63,096 nucleotides of DNA from assembly GCA_937996595.1 (NCBI GenBank), contig CALKVC010000110.1, forward strand, positions 1-63,096, in the 5' to 3' direction. Shown here one piece after another: positions 62,701 to 63,096 of this stretch; position 1 is the stretch's first letter, and every line of letters starts with the position of its first letter. The position numbers and the translations under genes are program-made. This DNA is from an uncultured Chitinophagaceae bacterium (GTDB lineage Bacteria; Bacteroidota; Bacteroidia; Chitinophagales; Chitinophagaceae). Under the pieces are notes generated by a model. It worked only from the letters and a program-made list of their open reading frames with translations. It was not told the origin of the DNA and did no database searches.

Positions 62701-63096
62701 TCTGTACTTAAAGTGACACTCAAAAATTTATTGGTTTGATAAGAAAATACAAATTCACCTAAACCAGAATCAAAATTAATACCAATTGGTTGAAGCATTG
62801 CGTTTGAAACTCCAACTGGAGTAATCAAATACTTTTCAAATGTATTTGAGTTGTTCCAATGGTGCAAAATCAGCCACCAATCTCGTCCATTTCCATGGCG
62901 AACACCTATCATCCCATCAAAATAATCAGTGTTGGAAATAAGAATGTTCTTTTGTGTGACCGATCCCAATCCATTATTGAGCGACTTGTCTATAATGGAG
63001 CAATATAATCCTTCAGGAGAGCCGACTATTCCTGTAGTAAATAAATAAAACAAATTAGAATCCCCAGGATTTGGAAGTATAATCAATTCATTATAC
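56793..63096 (-). CDS. Giant exported FG-GAP / choice-of-anchor-D / Ig-repeat protein, N-terminus beyond window
   Basis: About 2,100 residues are visible; the frame is open to the right edge, so the start and signal peptide are missing (the TTG at 63086 is not a real start). Counting from there: a cell-surface beta-propeller-like N-terminal region (about 1-270); choice-of-anchor-D domains (about 272-388, 829-945, 1380-1498); cadherin-like spacers (about 390-485, 945-1040); two sets of seven FG-GAP repeats with calcium loops DxNxDGxxD (about 489-828, 1040-1379); five Ig-like repeats with paired Cys (about 1498-1895); and a C-terminal region with two dockerin-like calcium loops, ending FARPY. 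No type IX C-terminal sorting domain is visible. Likely surface or secreted adhesin. Confidence 0.88.
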   Translation of the reverse strand, partial: YNELIILPNPGDSNLFYLFTTGIVGSPEGLYCSIIDKSLNNGLGSVTQKNILISNTDYFDGMIGVRHGNGRDWWLILHHWNNSNTFEKYLITPVGVSNAMLQPIGINFDSGLGEFVFSYQTNKFLSVTLSTEIQVLDFDRCTGLFSNPVTIQNGGFTAYGSVGCSISPNGNLAYISNTNNIFGDSLRLYQYDLTAPNINQSRQTIYKQKVPASGGFHAVGPDGKIYISCLYEYGYPYADSIHNIYSDNLSVINYPDSIGLACDFQPFSVNLGGLSNIEVWGNNLLIADHDSTPAEADHTDFGEVNSNKIRQFQLRNTGLVKLTVTGITVSGADAAMFSAAGTGLPLILEPGNMANIAIGFSPVSEGIKYATVNIINNDCDAGNYSFAISGHAVNTSVPVPSTYPSQVTAITGGNITVMPLTPPVNVSNISANATASFKGTIYADPVTGVVRIVNAHPAGTYNVKVTAHAIIPVTTVFTFIVQEPVCSQGLFNYGPAISGPSGVQALTVNDFNEDGYQDIAAADSNSNSLYLFTGNGNGAFVQQFAANTGNKPSAVASADFNADGLPDLVTVNRGSNNISVIFGSGSGIFGNSIVLPAGIHPQAIVTGDFNNDRKPDIAVVNKGSNSITAWFGNGYGGFYANAVFATGLQPVAILSGDYNTDGYPDLVTANYGGNSISVHLGDSLGTFSLGSVVPAGMNPVSIASADINRDGKQDLLVSNYGSHSVSVKLGDGNGGFSGTSEIPVGNNPAGITSGDYNGDGYADFATANKTGQSVSIRLARANGTFSSLPDMITAGQPFNLLTGDFNSDGMQDLAITKSGPGNLLLFTGNTNEIDVLGNNVGIASGNSIPSQSNHTDFGNVSTNLVRNFVIKNDGFVNLSIKKITLAGTDSSRFAISGISLPVIIPAGGSAPFAISFTPGTTGIKTASVLIENDDCNESGYNFAISGNGFSETDPTLGIYPATTISHAGSNSIVIPSAAPTNAPSITAIASAGFKGLLTVDPQTGHVYITNAHPAGVYTVTVKVSAVVNAFSSFTLTVNNPVCNGALFSEGQDVPVGNLPFSVAVGDFNRDGKQDMATANYAGNDVSVRLGNGDGTFNAGNSITVGNNPNAVAVGDFNGDGKQDIAVSNFFSNTVSIRLGDGDGGFVNHTEVNVGILPSYVAIGDFNADGKQDIAAVITGNTTVAIRLGDGSGNFTGNSSAVLGSGAFSIAIADFNADGIQDIASADYNLDTVSINLGDGFGGFYLASQIEVGLNPYAIAAGDFNKDGFTDIATANFNSDEVSVRLGDGAGNFSGLTEVSVGDGPGSITVGDFNGDGNLDFATADYSGNTVSVRLGNGAGIFSGSLQMPVAGNPYLAAVGDFNADGRQDLAVSKSNNTVSVFMGNGIEINIQGNNANIPDGSDSASIQNGTDFGIGNNTTRTFIIQNQGSENLLVTNIYMSGVYASLYSISGLSFPAEILPGQTTVFQVSFALVWSGTWPATVNVINNDCNESVYNFMVQGTYECPQITTGINGLPASVCENAPALSISGYPLPGGVFSGVGITAGNDGTAIFNPAAAGAGGPFEIMYAYTDAANGCTYGSTQFVLVNPLPAISMYGLQSTYCINAAVSVLTAMPAGGTFSGPGITGNIFNPALAGEGGPYTITYTYTNVNGCSNTVTETVYVYGLPVTGFSGLPTSVCVNEPAITVSGFPAGGYFSGPGINGNQFEPALAGAGGPYPVTYSYTGTGGCTSSYTGLVVVHALPVISIGGLLPAFCANSPAVALTGFPAGGTFSGSGISGNLYDPSLLLPGSSNPVTYSVTDMNGCSSSVTEMVDILPLPVLTISGLAPVYCSTDNSATIVASQPGGIYSFSGTGFTDAGNGTAIFNPGMAGIGGPYNLGYTYTNGNGCTSSVQLQVSVIECPAFATLHVKMFLEGYCRPGGQMVPALYDLGMNSDPTATDYVTVSLWSPLHLSETAPAYSVPGILHTDGMVQLQLPVSVIGNHFYIAVKHRNSLETWSSIPVLFNAASFYDFSAGLAQAYGDGVNPPMVDMANMGFAFYSGDVNQDGAIDATDMALVDNDNSIFAFGYNATDNNGDGASDATDISIVDNNQKLFLFFARPY

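Noticed and set aside
63060..63086. TTG at 63086 as the start of the giant protein
   Set aside because: The frame remains open to the window edge and no signal peptide follows this codon, so the true start lies outside.
1..63096. tRNA, rRNA, prophage, integron or defence island
   Set aside because: I looked for CCA-ended cloverleaf-like stretches, rRNA signatures, integrases, transposases and restriction or toxin genes; none was seen.

Overview
The window is a contiguous piece of a Bacteroidota chromosome. Supporting signs are the gliding/type IX secretion genes gldH, porG, gldC and gldE, the lineage-typical DUF6089 and DUF4290 proteins, many TAnnTTTG -7 promoter elements, and the near absence of Shine-Dalgarno sequences. 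The gene set and the short intergenic repeats suggest Chitinophagales, probably Chitinophagaceae, but no rRNA or other marker fixes the genus. No tRNA, rRNA, CRISPR array, transposase, integrase or prophage was seen. Most of the window is core genome.

Layout. 1-10.5 kb: a POT peptide transporter cut by the left edge, purD, the rod-shape operon mreBCD-mrdA-rodA, a metallo-beta-lactamase-fold hydrolase and an LpxD-like acyltransferase. 10.5-11.1 kb: a long intergenic region with a canonical DnaA box, an AT-rich block and a terminated candidate small RNA. 11-20 kb: yicC, gldH, porG, hsp20, then uppS-bamA-skp-skp-murI, an envelope-building run. 20-21 kb: rpmH-rnpA-yidD. 21-34 kb: mixed housekeeping and stress genes (sod, tadA, aldehyde dehydrogenase, glutathione peroxidase, a 5'-nucleotidase-like lipoprotein, dusB, CPBP protease, cdsA, psd, a Lys/Cys-rich exported peptide, HAD phosphatase, SDR, orphan batD). 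34-49 kb: a long, mostly minus-strand run with a two-component system, nadK, an Omp85-like protein, a CBS protein, a hydrolase, cvpA, yqeY, gldC, a glycosyltransferase, gldE, gmk, murA, DUF4290, vanZ, gcvH and a cyclophilin. 49-56.8 kb: serS, an AlkB-type membrane hydroxylase, the DUF1800/DUF1501 pair, and a two-gene set of a 3-beta-HSD-like SDR plus a steroid 5-alpha-reductase homologue. 56.8-63.1 kb: the C-terminal 2,100 residues of a giant exported repeat protein.

The genes converge on the envelope: wall precursors (murI, murA, uppS), rod elongation (mreBCD, mrdA, rodA), outer-membrane assembly (bamA, skp, Omp85-like), phospholipid synthesis (cdsA, psd), lipid A-type acylation (lpxD-like), and gliding/type IX secretion. 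The accessory content most worth a second look is the giant protein (two predicted seven-bladed propellers inside a duplicated super-module, and a dockerin-like C-terminus in place of a type IX sorting domain), the steroid-reductase pair, and several families of short interspersed repeats at gene ends. I did not find a clearly new multi-gene defence or mobile system here.
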